This document shows positions 8,229 through 16,294 of a stretch of DNA of 64,000 bases, piece by piece; the first letter of the stretch is position 1; each line of letters opens with the position of its first letter. A program made the translations under genes and the position numbers. The notes beneath the pieces were generated by a model that made no database searches, was not told where the DNA came from, and worked only from the letters and a program-made list of their open reading frames with translations. Source of the DNA: Gemmobacter sp034519525 (GTDB lineage Bacteria > Pseudomonadota > Alphaproteobacteria > Rhodobacterales > Rhodobacteraceae); contig JAXHOJ010000038.1 in assembly GCA_034519525.1 (NCBI GenBank), positions 65,406 through 129,405 on the forward strand, read 5' to 3'.

Positions 8229-9392
8229 ATGCCCGTCATCACCTGCATCGAAGATCTGAAACGGATTCATGCCCGCAAGGTGCCGCGCATGTTCTACGAT
8301 TATGCAGAGTCGGGCAGTTATACCGAACAGACCTTCCGCGAGAATGTCAGCGATTTTGCCCGGATCCGGCTGCGGCAGAAGGTGGCGGTCGACATGTCGA
8401 ACCGCAGCATCGCAGGCCGCATGATCGGCCAGCCCGTCACCATGCCGGTGGCGCTGGCGCCGGTGGGGCTGACCGGGATGCAATCGGCGGATGGCGAGAT
8501 CAAGGCGGCGCGCGCGGCCGAAAAGTTCGGCGTGCCCTTCACCCTGTCGACCATGTCGATCTGTTCGATCGAAGATGTTGCGGCCCATACCTCTGCCCCC
8601 TTCTGGTTTCAGCTTTACGTCATGAAGGATGAAGATTTCGTTGACAGGATCATCGACAGGGCCAAGGCCGCAAACTGCTCGGCACTGGTGCTGACGCTGG
8701 ATCTGCAGATCCTTGGCCAGCGGCACAAGGATATCAAGAACGGGCTTTCGGCGCCGCCGAAGCTGACGATCCCGAACATCCTGAACATGATGACCAAGCC
8801 GGAATGGTGCCTGGCGATGCTGGGCACGAAACGCCGCAGCTTTGGCAATATCGTGGGCCATGCAACGGGCGTGGGCGATCTGTCCTCGCTGTCCAGCTGG
8901 ACGGCAGAACAGTTCGATCCGCAGCTGGACTGGGGCAAGGTGGCGCGCATCCGTGACCGCTGGGGCGGCAAGCTGATCATCAAGGGCGTGCTGGATGCCG
9001 ACGATGCCCGCCGCGCCGCCGATTTCGGCGCCGATGCCATCGTGGTGTCCAACCATGGCGGGCGGCAGCTGGATGGCGCCCTGTCCTCGATCCGCATCCT
9101 GCCGCAGGTCGTGCGGGCGGTGAAGGGCCAGACAGAGATCTGGATCGACAGCGGCATCCGCTCCGGCCAGGATATCCTCAAGGCGCTGGCGCTGGGGGCC
9201 GATGGCACGATGATCGGGCGCAGCTATATCTATGGCCTGGGCGCCATGGGCGAAGCCGGCGTGACCAAGACGCTGGAGGTGATGCAGAAAGAGCTGGACA
9301 CCACGATGGCCCTGTGTGGCGAGCGGGATATCCGCAACCTTGGGGCGCATAACCTGCTGGTGCCAAAGGATTTCGAGGGCGATTGGGCCTGA
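8229..9392 (+). CDS. lldD: FMN-dependent alpha-hydroxy-acid dehydrogenase, L-lactate dehydrogenase type
   Basis: 387 aa TIM-barrel flavoprotein. It has YDYAESGSYTEQTFREN near the N-terminus, PVALAPVGLTGMQSADGE, and the active-site signature VVSNHGGRQLDGALSSIRIL with the catalytic histidine near residue 278, followed by WIDSGIRSGQDILKALALGA. These enzymes oxidise L-lactate or other 2-hydroxy acids to the 2-oxo acid and pass electrons to quinone. Substrate (L-lactate versus glycolate or mandelate) is inferred. It is a single gene divergent from rpoH, with a strong inverted repeat over its ribosome site and no lldP/lldR neighbours. Confidence 0.83.
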   Translation: MPVITCIEDLKRIHARKVPRMFYDYAESGSYTEQTFRENVSDFARIRLRQKVAVDMSNRSIAGRMIGQPVTMPVALAPVGLTGMQSADGEIKAARAAEKFGVPFTLSTMSICSIEDVAAHTSAPFWFQLYVMKDEDFVDRIIDRAKAANCSALVLTLDLQILGQRHKDIKNGLSAPPKLTIPNILNMMTKPEWCLAMLGTKRRSFGNIVGHATGVGDLSSLSSWTAEQFDPQLDWGKVARIRDRWGGKLIIKGVLDADDARRAADFGADAIVVSNHGGRQLDGALSSIRILPQVVRAVKGQTEIWIDSGIRSGQDILKALALGADGTMIGRSYIYGLGAMGEAGVTKTLEVMQKELDTTMALCGERDIRNLGAHNLLVPKDFEGDWA

Positions 9393-9398
9393 TGCCGG

Positions 9399-10556
9399 TC
9401 AGGCGCGGACGGGTGCCCCGCCGCGCCGCGCCATCAGGGGCGCCAGCACCAGCACCAACAGCAGCATGGCGGCGGCAAAGACAAAGGCCGCCCGCAGGCT
9501 GAACGCCCCCGCCAGAAAGCCCAGCATCGGCGGCCCCACGAAATAGCCGAAATAGCCATACAGCGTGGCCCGGGCCACCGCACGCGCCCGGGCCTCTGGC
9601 TGCGCCAGCCGTCCGGTCAGCGAAAATGCCGTGGGCGCGATCACCGAAGATCCCAGCCCCATGATGATGAACCCGGCATAGGCCATGGCAGGCGACAGCG
9701 CCGCCGCCGCGATCAGCGCCCCGCAGGCCGACAGCAGCGCCCCGCCCATCAGCACGCGGAACGGATCAAAGCGCGTCACCAGCCCCTGCCCCGCCAGCCG
9801 CGCAAATCCCATGGTCAACGCCAGCGCGGCAGGCCCCATCGCCCCCTCCGCCGGGCTGCCGCCCAAGGTCTGTTCGATATGCAGCGCCGACCAGTTTTCG
9901 GCGGCATTTTCCGTCAGGAAGGCAATCAGCACGATCCCGCCGCCCAACAGCGGAATCACCCCCAGCCCCGCCCCGCCATTGGCCGGGCGCGCCAGACCGC
10001 GGATCGTGCCATCCCGCTCCCAGGTCAGCAGACCCAGCACCAGCGCCACCAGCGCCATGGTCGCCGTCACCCAGCCGGGCGCCCAGGCGGCATCCCGCAT
10101 CACGCCCGTGGCCGTGGCCCCGCCGGCATAGCCGAAGGAATAGGCGGCATGGCACAGCGTCATCAGATGCAGCTTGCGCTCGGCCTCCAGCGCCGAAACC
10201 CGGGCATTCATCAGCACATCGGTCAGCCCCGTTGCCGCCCCGGCGCAGATCATCGCCAGCGGAAACAGCGCCACCACCTGCACCTGCCCCGGCAGCGCAA
10301 AGCTGGCGGCCATGGCCAGCGTGGCCACCGGCAAGGCCATGCGGCCCAGCCCCACCCCGATGCGCGGCGCCAGGATCATGGCCACCACCGCAGCAATCGG
10401 CGTCATCAGCATCAGCAGACCCAGCCGGGCCTCATCCACCCCCAGCTGCGCCTTCAGATCGGGCAAAACGGCGGCAAAAGTGCCCCAGAGCACGCCCATG
10501 GCGGCAAAGGCCGCAAGCGGCGCGCGGGCCACCACAATCATTCTGGCTGACAGCAT
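9399..10556 (-). CDS. MFS transporter
   Basis: 385 aa with about 12 hydrophobic helices, the normal size for the major facilitator superfamily. It starts MLSARMIVVARAPLAAFAAM; helix 1-2 contains GVLWGTFAAVLPDLKAQLGV and a later helix GLGSSVIAPTAFSLTGRLAQ. The start at 10556 follows GAGAGGTG. The architecture resembles the YbjJ/YfkF-type efflux and uptake carriers, but no substrate can be assigned. It converges on the lldD-like gene with six bases between stops. A second carrier of the same general type lies at 26150-27310. Confidence 0.8.
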   Translation of the reverse strand: MLSARMIVVARAPLAAFAAMGVLWGTFAAVLPDLKAQLGVDEARLGLLMLMTPIAAVVAMILAPRIGVGLGRMALPVATLAMAASFALPGQVQVVALFPLAMICAGAATGLTDVLMNARVSALEAERKLHLMTLCHAAYSFGYAGGATATGVMRDAAWAPGWVTATMALVALVLGLLTWERDGTIRGLARPANGGAGLGVIPLLGGGIVLIAFLTENAAENWSALHIEQTLGGSPAEGAMGPAALALTMGFARLAGQGLVTRFDPFRVLMGGALLSACGALIAAAALSPAMAYAGFIIMGLGSSVIAPTAFSLTGRLAQPEARARAVARATLYGYFGYFVGPPMLGFLAGAFSLRAAFVFAAAMLLLVLVLAPLMARRGGAPVRA

Positions 10557-10667
10557 GGGGCACCTCTCGCGCTTGAGCGACAGCTAGCCCGCCCTGCCCG
10601 GGCGGGCAAGCCTGCCCCCGACACCGGCGCCCCTGCCCGCGACAGGCTGCCGAAAGGCCCGCGGCGA

Positions 10668-11600
10668 TCAGCCCGCGCGCGGAAAGGCCTGTGCCAGATC
10701 GCGGTGACAGGCGGCGCCCGCCATCGCCCCATCCGCCGCCGCCATCACCGCCGAAGGCACCGGCCGCGCCACATCCCCCGCCGCAAAGACGCCGGGCACA
10801 GTGGTGGCCTTTGTCATGGATGTGGCGATCATCGGCCCCTGCGTCCCGGCTGCCATCGCACAGCCCAGCCTCTGCGCCAGATCACAGGACGGTTCGGCCC
10901 CCGCTTTCACATAGAGCGCCGCCAGCGGCACCACATGCCCCCCCGGCATCACCGCCCCCGTGACCCTGCGCCCCTCATGGTTCAGCCGCAGCGGCAGCCC
11001 ATCGGCCAGCCGCACCCCGGCGGCACGCAGCTGAGCCTGTTCCGCCGCTGGCAAGGGCGCCATGGGGAACAGCGTCAGATCATCGGTCCATTCCCGCAGG
11101 AACACCGCGAATTCGGCAATCCCCGGCCCGGCCAGCAGCCCGGTCGGCCGCCCAGCCAGCTCGTATCCGTGGCAATAGGGGCAAAAGAACGCCGTCTCGC
11201 CCCAGATCTCGGCCAGCCCCGGCAGATCCGGCAGCAGATCCCGCATCCCATAGGCCAGCACCAGCCGCCGCGCCCGCAACGCGGCACCCGTGGCAAGGGT
11301 CAGTGCAAACCCCGGCCCCTCTGCCACCACATCCGTCACCCGTGCCTCGATCAGCCGCGCCTCGGGATAGGCCAGCAGATCCCGCAGCCCCGCCGCGCGC
11401 ATCTCGGCGGGGGGGCGACCATCCATCCCCAGAAACCCATGCCCGGCAGATGCCAGACGGTTGCGCGTCTGCCCTTCGTCGATCACCACCACCTGCCTGC
11501 GGCCGCGCGCCAGCTGCAATGCCGCCGAAATCCCGGCAAAACTGCCACCGATCACCGCCGCATCCACCACACCGCTTTCCCATTCCATGCCGTTGCGCAT
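10668..11600 (-). CDS. NAD(P)/FAD-dependent oxidoreductase, thioredoxin-reductase-like
   Basis: 310 aa. The FAD-binding Rossmann motif is DAAVIGGSFAGISAALQLAR near residue 10, and FFCPYCHGYELAGRP near residue 130 carries a CPYC redox pair, as in thioredoxin reductases and related small disulfide reductases. The C-terminal FAD segment GVFAAGDVARPVPSAVMAAA is intact. It probably transfers electrons from NAD(P)H to a protein or small-molecule disulfide. The ATG at 11600 is set by AAGGAG. It is divergently transcribed from the Rrf2 regulator with only 43 bases between starts, which suggests that the regulator controls it. Confidence 0.85.
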   Translation of the reverse strand: MRNGMEWESGVVDAAVIGGSFAGISAALQLARGRRQVVVIDEGQTRNRLASAGHGFLGMDGRPPAEMRAAGLRDLLAYPEARLIEARVTDVVAEGPGFALTLATGAALRARRLVLAYGMRDLLPDLPGLAEIWGETAFFCPYCHGYELAGRPTGLLAGPGIAEFAVFLREWTDDLTLFPMAPLPAAEQAQLRAAGVRLADGLPLRLNHEGRRVTGAVMPGGHVVPLAALYVKAGAEPSCDLAQRLGCAMAAGTQGPMIATSMTKATTVPGVFAAGDVARPVPSAVMAAADGAMAGAACHRDLAQAFPRAG

Positions 11601-11610
11601 ACCCTGCTCC

Positions 11611-11660
11611 TTGCCATCCGAATCAAGAAACAATTATAGTTACATGAAACGCAACAGCAA
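11611..11660. promoter_or_regulatory. Overlapping divergent promoters between the flavoprotein and Rrf2 genes
   Basis: For the minus-strand flavoprotein, TTGCTG (11660-11655) and TATAAT (11638-11633) are spaced by 16 bases; the -10 is a perfect consensus. For the plus-strand regulator, TTGCCA (11611-11616) and TTATAG (11634-11639) are spaced by 17 bases. The two -10 elements occupy the same bases, so the promoters should exclude each other. The plus-strand start point would fall at or next to the ATG at 11644. Confidence 0.6.
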
Positions 11661-12102
11661 GCTCTCCCTCGCGCTGCATGTGCTGGGCCATATGGCGCAG
11701 ACGCCCGATCAGCCCCGCACCTCGGAAGATCTGGCGTGGCTGCATGACACCAATCCCGTCGTCGTGCGCCGGGTGCTGGGGCCATTGCGCGCGGCGGGCA
11801 TCCTGCTGGCGGAAAAGGGCCATCACGGCGGCTGGCGGCTGGCCCGCCCCGCCGCCGCCATCACGCTGGAGACGATCTATGTCGCGCTGGACGAGCCGTT
11901 TCTCAGCCCCGGCCGCTTCGCCCCCGATCCGGCCCACCCCTGCGCGATCGAGGCCGCAATGGCCGAAACCGTGAATGCCGCGATGATCGAGGCCGAAGCC
12001 GTGATCCGCCGCCATTTCGCACAGAAAACCCTTGCAGATATCGCAACAGCCTATGGTGCGGCGGCATTTTCCGCTTTCCCGCAAGGTGATTCGCCGCTAT
12101 AG
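11644..12102 (+). CDS. Rrf2-family transcriptional regulator
   Basis: 152 aa. Winged-helix DNA-binding domain with the Rrf2 layout: LSLALHVLGHMAQ at the N-terminus, recognition region TSEDLAWLHDTNPVVVRRVL, wing KGHHGGWRLARPAAAITLETIY. Only one cysteine (HPCAIE) is present, so the three-cysteine [2Fe-2S] ligand set of IscR/NsrR is missing. It is more like the YwnA/SaiR-type Rrf2 proteins that sense by a single thiol, which is an inference. No ribosome site precedes the ATG, and the predicted transcript start coincides with it, pointing to leaderless translation. It probably regulates the divergent thioredoxin-reductase-like gene. Confidence 0.83.
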   Translation: MKRNSKLSLALHVLGHMAQTPDQPRTSEDLAWLHDTNPVVVRRVLGPLRAAGILLAEKGHHGGWRLARPAAAITLETIYVALDEPFLSPGRFAPDPAHPCAIEAAMAETVNAAMIEAEAVIRRHFAQKTLADIATAYGAAAFSAFPQGDSPL

Positions 12103-12164
12103 GCCGCCGATCCGTCATGCACCCTTGGAGGATGGCGGCAAACCTAACAAATGGAGAATTACCT

Positions 12165-12752
12165 ATGGCACGCGAGATCGAAGATCTTCTCGCCGAGGTG
12201 CGGACGGGGACAGGCAAGGGGGCCGCTCGTCAAGCTCGTCGTGAAGGCTATGTTCCGGGTATCGTCTATGGTGACAAGCAAGAGCCTGTCGCCATCAAGA
12301 TGAACTACAACACCCTGCTGAAGCGTCTGCGTCAAGGCCGCTTCCTGTCGACCCTGTTCAACCTGAAAGTCGAAGGTCAGGGCGATGTTCACGTCGTCTG
12401 CCGCGGCGTGCAGCGCGATGTGGTCAAGGATCTGCCGACCCATGTTGACTTCATGCGCCTGCATGATGACAGCCGCATCAACCTGTTCATCCACGTGAAC
12501 TTCATCAACCACGAAGCCTCGCCGGGCCTGAAGCGTGGCGGCACGCTGACCGTCGTGCGCGCCGAAGTGGAACTGGAAGTTCTGGCCTCGGATATCCCGA
12601 GCGAGATCACCGTGGATCTGACCGACAAGAACTTCGGCGATGTGATCCACATCGAAGACGTTACCCTGCCGGCCGGCGCCAAGCCGACCATCGACCGGAA
12701 CTTCGTGATTGCCAATATCACGGCGCCGTCGGGTCTGGTTGCAGAAGAATAA
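12165..12752 (+). CDS. rplY: 50S ribosomal protein L25 / general stress protein Ctc
   Basis: 195 aa, the long two-domain TL5/CTC form. The N-terminal 5S rRNA-binding beta-barrel includes KGAARQARREGYVPGIVYGD; the C-terminal domain runs from about residue 95 with VNFINHEASPGLKRGGTLTV and ends in an acidic-type tail GLVAEE. It binds 5S rRNA at the central protuberance of the large subunit. The ATG at 12165 follows GGAGAATT. A strong hairpin-plus-T-tract terminator lies 26 bases after the stop. Codon choice in this gene (GTT, CGT) is noticeably more like a highly expressed gene than its neighbours. Confidence 0.95.
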   Translation: MAREIEDLLAEVRTGTGKGAARQARREGYVPGIVYGDKQEPVAIKMNYNTLLKRLRQGRFLSTLFNLKVEGQGDVHVVCRGVQRDVVKDLPTHVDFMRLHDDSRINLFIHVNFINHEASPGLKRGGTLTVVRAEVELEVLASDIPSEITVDLTDKNFGDVIHIEDVTLPAGAKPTIDRNFVIANITAPSGLVAEE

Positions 12753-12777
12753 TCCTCGGCCCCCGGGTCGAAGGCAG

Positions 12778-12807
12778 AACGCGGCGGGGGAAACCCTGCC
12801 GCGTTTT
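12778..12807 (+). terminator. Rho-independent terminator of rplY
   Basis: Stem ACGCGGC-GGGG / CCC-TGCCGCGT with a short AAA loop, followed by TTTTTGTTT. Confidence 0.9.
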
Positions 12808-13009
12808 TGTTTGGGGTCACGCCAGATCCCCCGCCAGCTCCGCGCGGGCCTGCCTGCACCTGCCAATCAGCCCTTGCCAGCACCAGCCCCGCACAGCCGG
12901 GCAAAAGCCGCAGCACCGCAGCCGTCGCCCCCGGCGCCAAACCGGCGCGGCAGCAGTCCATGCGCGACGAGCTCGCGGCAAGACATTCAATTTCAGGGAA
13001 AGTTTCGAT

Positions 13010-13084
13010 TGGCTGGGGCGCTAGGATTCGAACCTAGGTATGTCGGTACCAAAAACCGATGCCTTACCACTTGGCGACGCCCCA
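13010..13084 (-). tRNA. tRNA-Gln (anticodon TTG)
   Basis: Read on the minus strand the gene begins TGGGGCGTCGCCAAGTGGTA and ends in GCGCCCCAGCCA. The acceptor stem TGGGGCG/CGCCCCA pairs perfectly, the D-loop carries AAGTGGTAAGGC, the anticodon stem TCGGT/ACCGA encloses TTTTGGT (anticodon TTG, reading CAA), and the T-arm is CCTAGG-TTCGAAT-CCTAG. The 3' CCA is encoded. It closely follows the bacterial glnU-type tRNA. 75 bases. Confidence 0.95.
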
Positions 13085-13298
13085 ACCGTGCGGCGGTGTT
13101 TAGACAAGTCGCGCGAGGGGCGCAAGAGGCATCTGCGTATTTTCCTGCGCCCCGTCACAGATGATTTCAACGCGGCATCCCGATCCGGCCAGATCAGCGC
13201 AGACCGCCGACAAAGCCCAGCCCGGACAAGGGATTAGCCCGCCAGCTGCCCCAGTGAGCCTGCCCCGTCAGGGCGTTGAAACCGCGCCGCAGACATAG

Positions 13299-13327
13299 AA
13301 AAACCCACAGCCCGGGCGGGCTATGGG
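13299..13327 (-). terminator. Terminator after the NDUFS4-like gene
   Basis: On the minus strand CCCATAGCCCG-CCC-GGGCTGTGGG followed by TTTTTC. The stretch between the tRNA gene and this hairpin (13085-13298) shows no gene. Confidence 0.8.
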
Positions 13328-13430
13328 CGCAGGGCCACAGACGGATCGAAACACTGGGAATTCCGCAGCAGCAGACCCGGTTCAAACACGCGGGCGGATC
13401 GGCCAGCGCCATTGCGCGCCAGGTCCGGGG

Positions 13431-13742
13431 TCAGTGGGTCCAGACCGTGCGGCGGCTGGTGGCGAAGTTTTCGCCATAGCCCATCGCCCGGACATTGGGC
13501 TTGCGCTGATGCGTCACCAGAACGTCGAATTCGATTCCCTGGGCGCGGGCGTAATCTTCGGCGGCCTCACGCGAATCAAAGCGCAGCTTCACCTGCGTCG
13601 TCGTATCCGTGGTCGAGGTCCAGCCCATCAGCGGGTCAACCTCGCGCGACGAGGCGGGCGCGAATTCCAGCACCCAGCCTTTGGTCTTGGCGGTGCCGGA
13701 TTGCATCGCATTGCGGGCGGGCTGATAGATCCGTGCGCGCAT
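13431..13742 (-). CDS. NADH dehydrogenase complex I accessory subunit, NDUFS4-like (ETC complex I 18 kDa family)
   Basis: 103 aa. It begins MRARIYQPARNAMQSGTAKT and contains WVLEFAPASSREVDPLMGWT and VKLRFDSREAAEDYARAQGI, the recognisable core of the NDUFS4/AQDQ family, which ends here in NFATSRRTVWTH. In alphaproteobacteria this protein is a small supernumerary subunit bound at the peripheral arm of complex I. The ATG at 13742 follows AAGGAG. It is monocistronic, with a terminator about 100 bases past the stop, and lies away from the nuo operon. It supports the alphaproteobacterial assignment. Confidence 0.88.
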   Translation of the reverse strand: MRARIYQPARNAMQSGTAKTKGWVLEFAPASSREVDPLMGWTSTTDTTTQVKLRFDSREAAEDYARAQGIEFDVLVTHQRKPNVRAMGYGENFATSRRTVWTH

Positions 13743-14113
13743 GGCAGACTCCTTGCAAATCTGGCCTGTTATTGGCGAAATCCCCGCACAAGGCAAGGGT
13801 TCACTGGCAAGGCATCGCAGGTGGCAAGGCGGGCAGACTGTCGGCCGGTCACTGGGGTGTGGGGTGGGGTGTGGTGCGACCGGCCGACATGCGATGCCCG
13901 ACCTTTCGGCATGCAAAGCATTGCCTCGTCACTCAACCCGATTCCGCTTAACAAACCCTTAACCGAACCAGAAATCCTGCCCCCCTCCCCCGCAAAAGCC
14001 CCATTCTGCCAGCGCACCCCCGCCATTTCCGGCCGCCGGGGCGCCAAACCGGCCTGCGGGGGTTGAACGGGAACAAAAACAGATCATCTTGAACCCCTGA
14101 CGAGGGAATCACC
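13743..14113. other. Intergenic region with an 11-bp perfect stem and a G-rich loop
   Basis: No gene seen. GTCGGCCGGTC (13840-13850) and GACCGGCCGAC (13878-13888) form a perfect 11-bp inverted repeat. The 27-base loop on the plus strand holds three GGGG runs and a GG (GGGGTGTGGGGTGGGGTGTGG, split here only by T and TGT), which could form a G-quadruplex. The structure lies about 100 bases upstream of the NDUFS4-like start and 226 bases upstream of uvrB. Confidence 0.6.
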
Positions 14114-16294
14114 ATGCCGCACAACAACACCAACGCCCCTGCCGAACGCCCGGATGTGCTGACCCGGCCCAAGCTGGAAGGCGGGCGCCGTTTCGTCCTT
14201 CATTCGCCATTCCAGCCGGCCGGCGATCAGCCCACCGCCATTGCCGAACTGTCGGCGGGATTGCAGGCGGGGGACCGCGATCAGGTGCTGCTGGGCGCGA
14301 CCGGCACCGGCAAGACCTTCACCATGGCGAAGATCATCGAACAGACGCAGCGCCCGGCGATCATCCTCGCCCCCAACAAGACGCTGGCGGCGCAGCTTTA
14401 TGGCGAGTTCAAGGGGTTCTTCCCGGAAAACAGCGTTGAATATTTCGTAAGCTATTACGACTACTACCAACCCGAAGCCTATGTGGCCCGCTCTGACACC
14501 TATATCGAGAAGGAAAGCCAGATCAACGAACAGATCGACCGGATGCGCCACTCGGCCACCCGGGCGCTGCTGGAACGCGACGATGTGATCATCGTGGCCT
14601 CGGTCTCCTGCATCTATGGTATCGGCTCGGTCGAAACCTATTCGGCCATGACGCAGGATCTGGTGGTGGGGCAGATGTATGACCAGCGGCAGGTGATCGC
14701 CGAACTGGTGGCGCAGCAATATCGCCGCAACGATGCGGCCTTCGCGCGGGGCAGCTTTCGGGTGCGCGGCGACAGTGTCGAGGTCTGGCCTGCCCACCTT
14801 GAAGATCGCGCCTGGCGGTTCAGCTTCTTCGGCCCCGAGCTGGAGGGGATCGTCGAATTCGATCCGCTGACCGGCGCCAAGACCGATGTGTTCAAGCAGA
14901 TCCGCATCTATGCGAATTCGCACTATGTCACCCCCCGCCCCACCATGCAGCAGGCGACAAAGGGCATCCGGCTGGAGCTGAAACAGCGGCTGGAACAACT
15001 GGTCAACGAAGGCAAGCTGCTGGAGGCGCAGCGGCTGGAACAGCGCTGCAATTTCGATCTGGAAATGCTGGAGGCCACCGGCGTCTGCAACGGGATCGAA
15101 AATTATTCGCGCTACCTGACCGGCCGCGCCCCCGGAGAGCCGCCGCCCACCCTGTTTGAATTCATCCCCGACAATGCCATTGTTTTTGCAGATGAATCCC
15201 ACGTTTCCGTGCCACAGATCGGCGGCATGTACCGGGGCGACTATCGGCGCAAGTTCACGCTGGCGGAACATGGCTTCCGCCTGCCCAGCTGCATGGACAA
15301 CCGGCCGCTGAAGTTTGAAGAATGGGATGCGATGCGGCCGCAGAGCATCTTCGTTTCCGCCACCCCTTCCGCATGGGAGCTGGAGCAGGCGGGCGGTGTC
15401 TTTGCCGAACAGGTGATCCGCCCCACCGGCCTCTTGGACCCGGTGGTGGAAATCCGCCCCGTCGACATGCAGGTGGATGATCTGCTGGATGAAATCCGGC
15501 GCGTGGCGGCGCAGGGTCTGCGCATCCTTGTCACCACGCTGACCAAGCGCATGGCCGAGGATCTGACGGAATATTTCCACGAACAGGGCATCCGCATCCG
15601 CTATATGCACTCTGACATCGACACCATCGAACGCATTGAAATCCTTCGGGATCTGCGGCTTGGGGCCTTTGATGTGCTGGTGGGCATCAACCTGCTGCGC
15701 GAAGGCCTGGATATCCCGGAATGTGGGCTGGTGGCGATTCTCGATGCGGATAAAGAGGGGTTCCTGCGATCTGAAACCTCGCTGATCCAGACCATCGGGC
15801 GCGCGGCGCGCAATGCCGAAGGCCGGGTCATCATGTATGCGGACCGGATCACCGGCAGCATGGAACGCGCGCTGGCCGAAACCAACCGGCGGCGCGAAAA
15901 GCAGATCGCCTATAACCTGGAACATGGCATCACGCCGACCACGGTGAAAAAGAACGTCGAAGATGTGCTGGCGGGCCTGTGGCAGGGCGATACCGATATG
16001 AGCCGTGTGACCGCCAAGGTTGAAAAACCCATGGTCGGCCAGAACCTTGCCGCGCATCTTGATGCGCTGCGGCTACAGATGCGCAAGGCCGCCGAAAACC
16101 TGGAATTCGAAGAAGCCGCCCGCCTGCGCGACGAGGTCAAGCGGCTGGAGGTGGTGGAGCTGGCGGTGGCCGATGATCCGCTGGCCCGGCAATCGGTGGT
16201 GGAAGATGCCGTGGAAGAGGCGATGAAGGCGCGGGGCCGATCCACCGCCGGGCGTGCCGGGCAGCGCGGCGGCACCAAGCGGCGCGGGCGCTAG
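14114..16294 (+). CDS. uvrB: UvrABC excinuclease subunit B
   Basis: 726 aa. Walker A is LLGATGTGKTFTMAKII (about residue 58-74), the damage-wedging beta-hairpin is FVSYYDYYQPEAYVARSDTY, the DEAD-like motif is FADESHVSVPQIGGMYRGDY, and the helicase C-terminal motif is QTIGRAARNAEGRVIMYAD. The UVR domain AAENLEFEEAARLRDEVKRL near the C-terminus contacts UvrC. The basic tail RGGTKRRGR is extra. It loads on DNA with UvrA and opens the lesion for incision in nucleotide excision repair. The ATG follows GACGAGGG. The stop overlaps the stop of the convergent NYN gene within CTAG. Confidence 0.97.
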   Translation: MPHNNTNAPAERPDVLTRPKLEGGRRFVLHSPFQPAGDQPTAIAELSAGLQAGDRDQVLLGATGTGKTFTMAKIIEQTQRPAIILAPNKTLAAQLYGEFKGFFPENSVEYFVSYYDYYQPEAYVARSDTYIEKESQINEQIDRMRHSATRALLERDDVIIVASVSCIYGIGSVETYSAMTQDLVVGQMYDQRQVIAELVAQQYRRNDAAFARGSFRVRGDSVEVWPAHLEDRAWRFSFFGPELEGIVEFDPLTGAKTDVFKQIRIYANSHYVTPRPTMQQATKGIRLELKQRLEQLVNEGKLLEAQRLEQRCNFDLEMLEATGVCNGIENYSRYLTGRAPGEPPPTLFEFIPDNAIVFADESHVSVPQIGGMYRGDYRRKFTLAEHGFRLPSCMDNRPLKFEEWDAMRPQSIFVSATPSAWELEQAGGVFAEQVIRPTGLLDPVVEIRPVDMQVDDLLDEIRRVAAQGLRILVTTLTKRMAEDLTEYFHEQGIRIRYMHSDIDTIERIEILRDLRLGAFDVLVGINLLREGLDIPECGLVAILDADKEGFLRSETSLIQTIGRAARNAEGRVIMYADRITGSMERALAETNRRREKQIAYNLEHGITPTTVKKNVEDVLAGLWQGDTDMSRVTAKVEKPMVGQNLAAHLDALRLQMRKAAENLEFEEAARLRDEVKRLEVVELAVADDPLARQSVVEDAVEEAMKARGRSTAGRAGQRGGTKRRGR

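Noticed and set aside
12984..13084. Short open frames across the tRNA-Gln gene
   Set aside because: They coincide with a fully paired tRNA structure on the minus strand.
14055..14098. Possible LexA/SOS box upstream of uvrB (several GAAC elements)
   Set aside because: The spacings (2 and 16 bases) do not fit the alphaproteobacterial GTTC-N7-GTTC pattern.
14084..16057. 657-codon minus-strand frame
   Set aside because: Exactly antisense to uvrB; His/Gln/Arg-rich composition of a GC-rich shadow frame.
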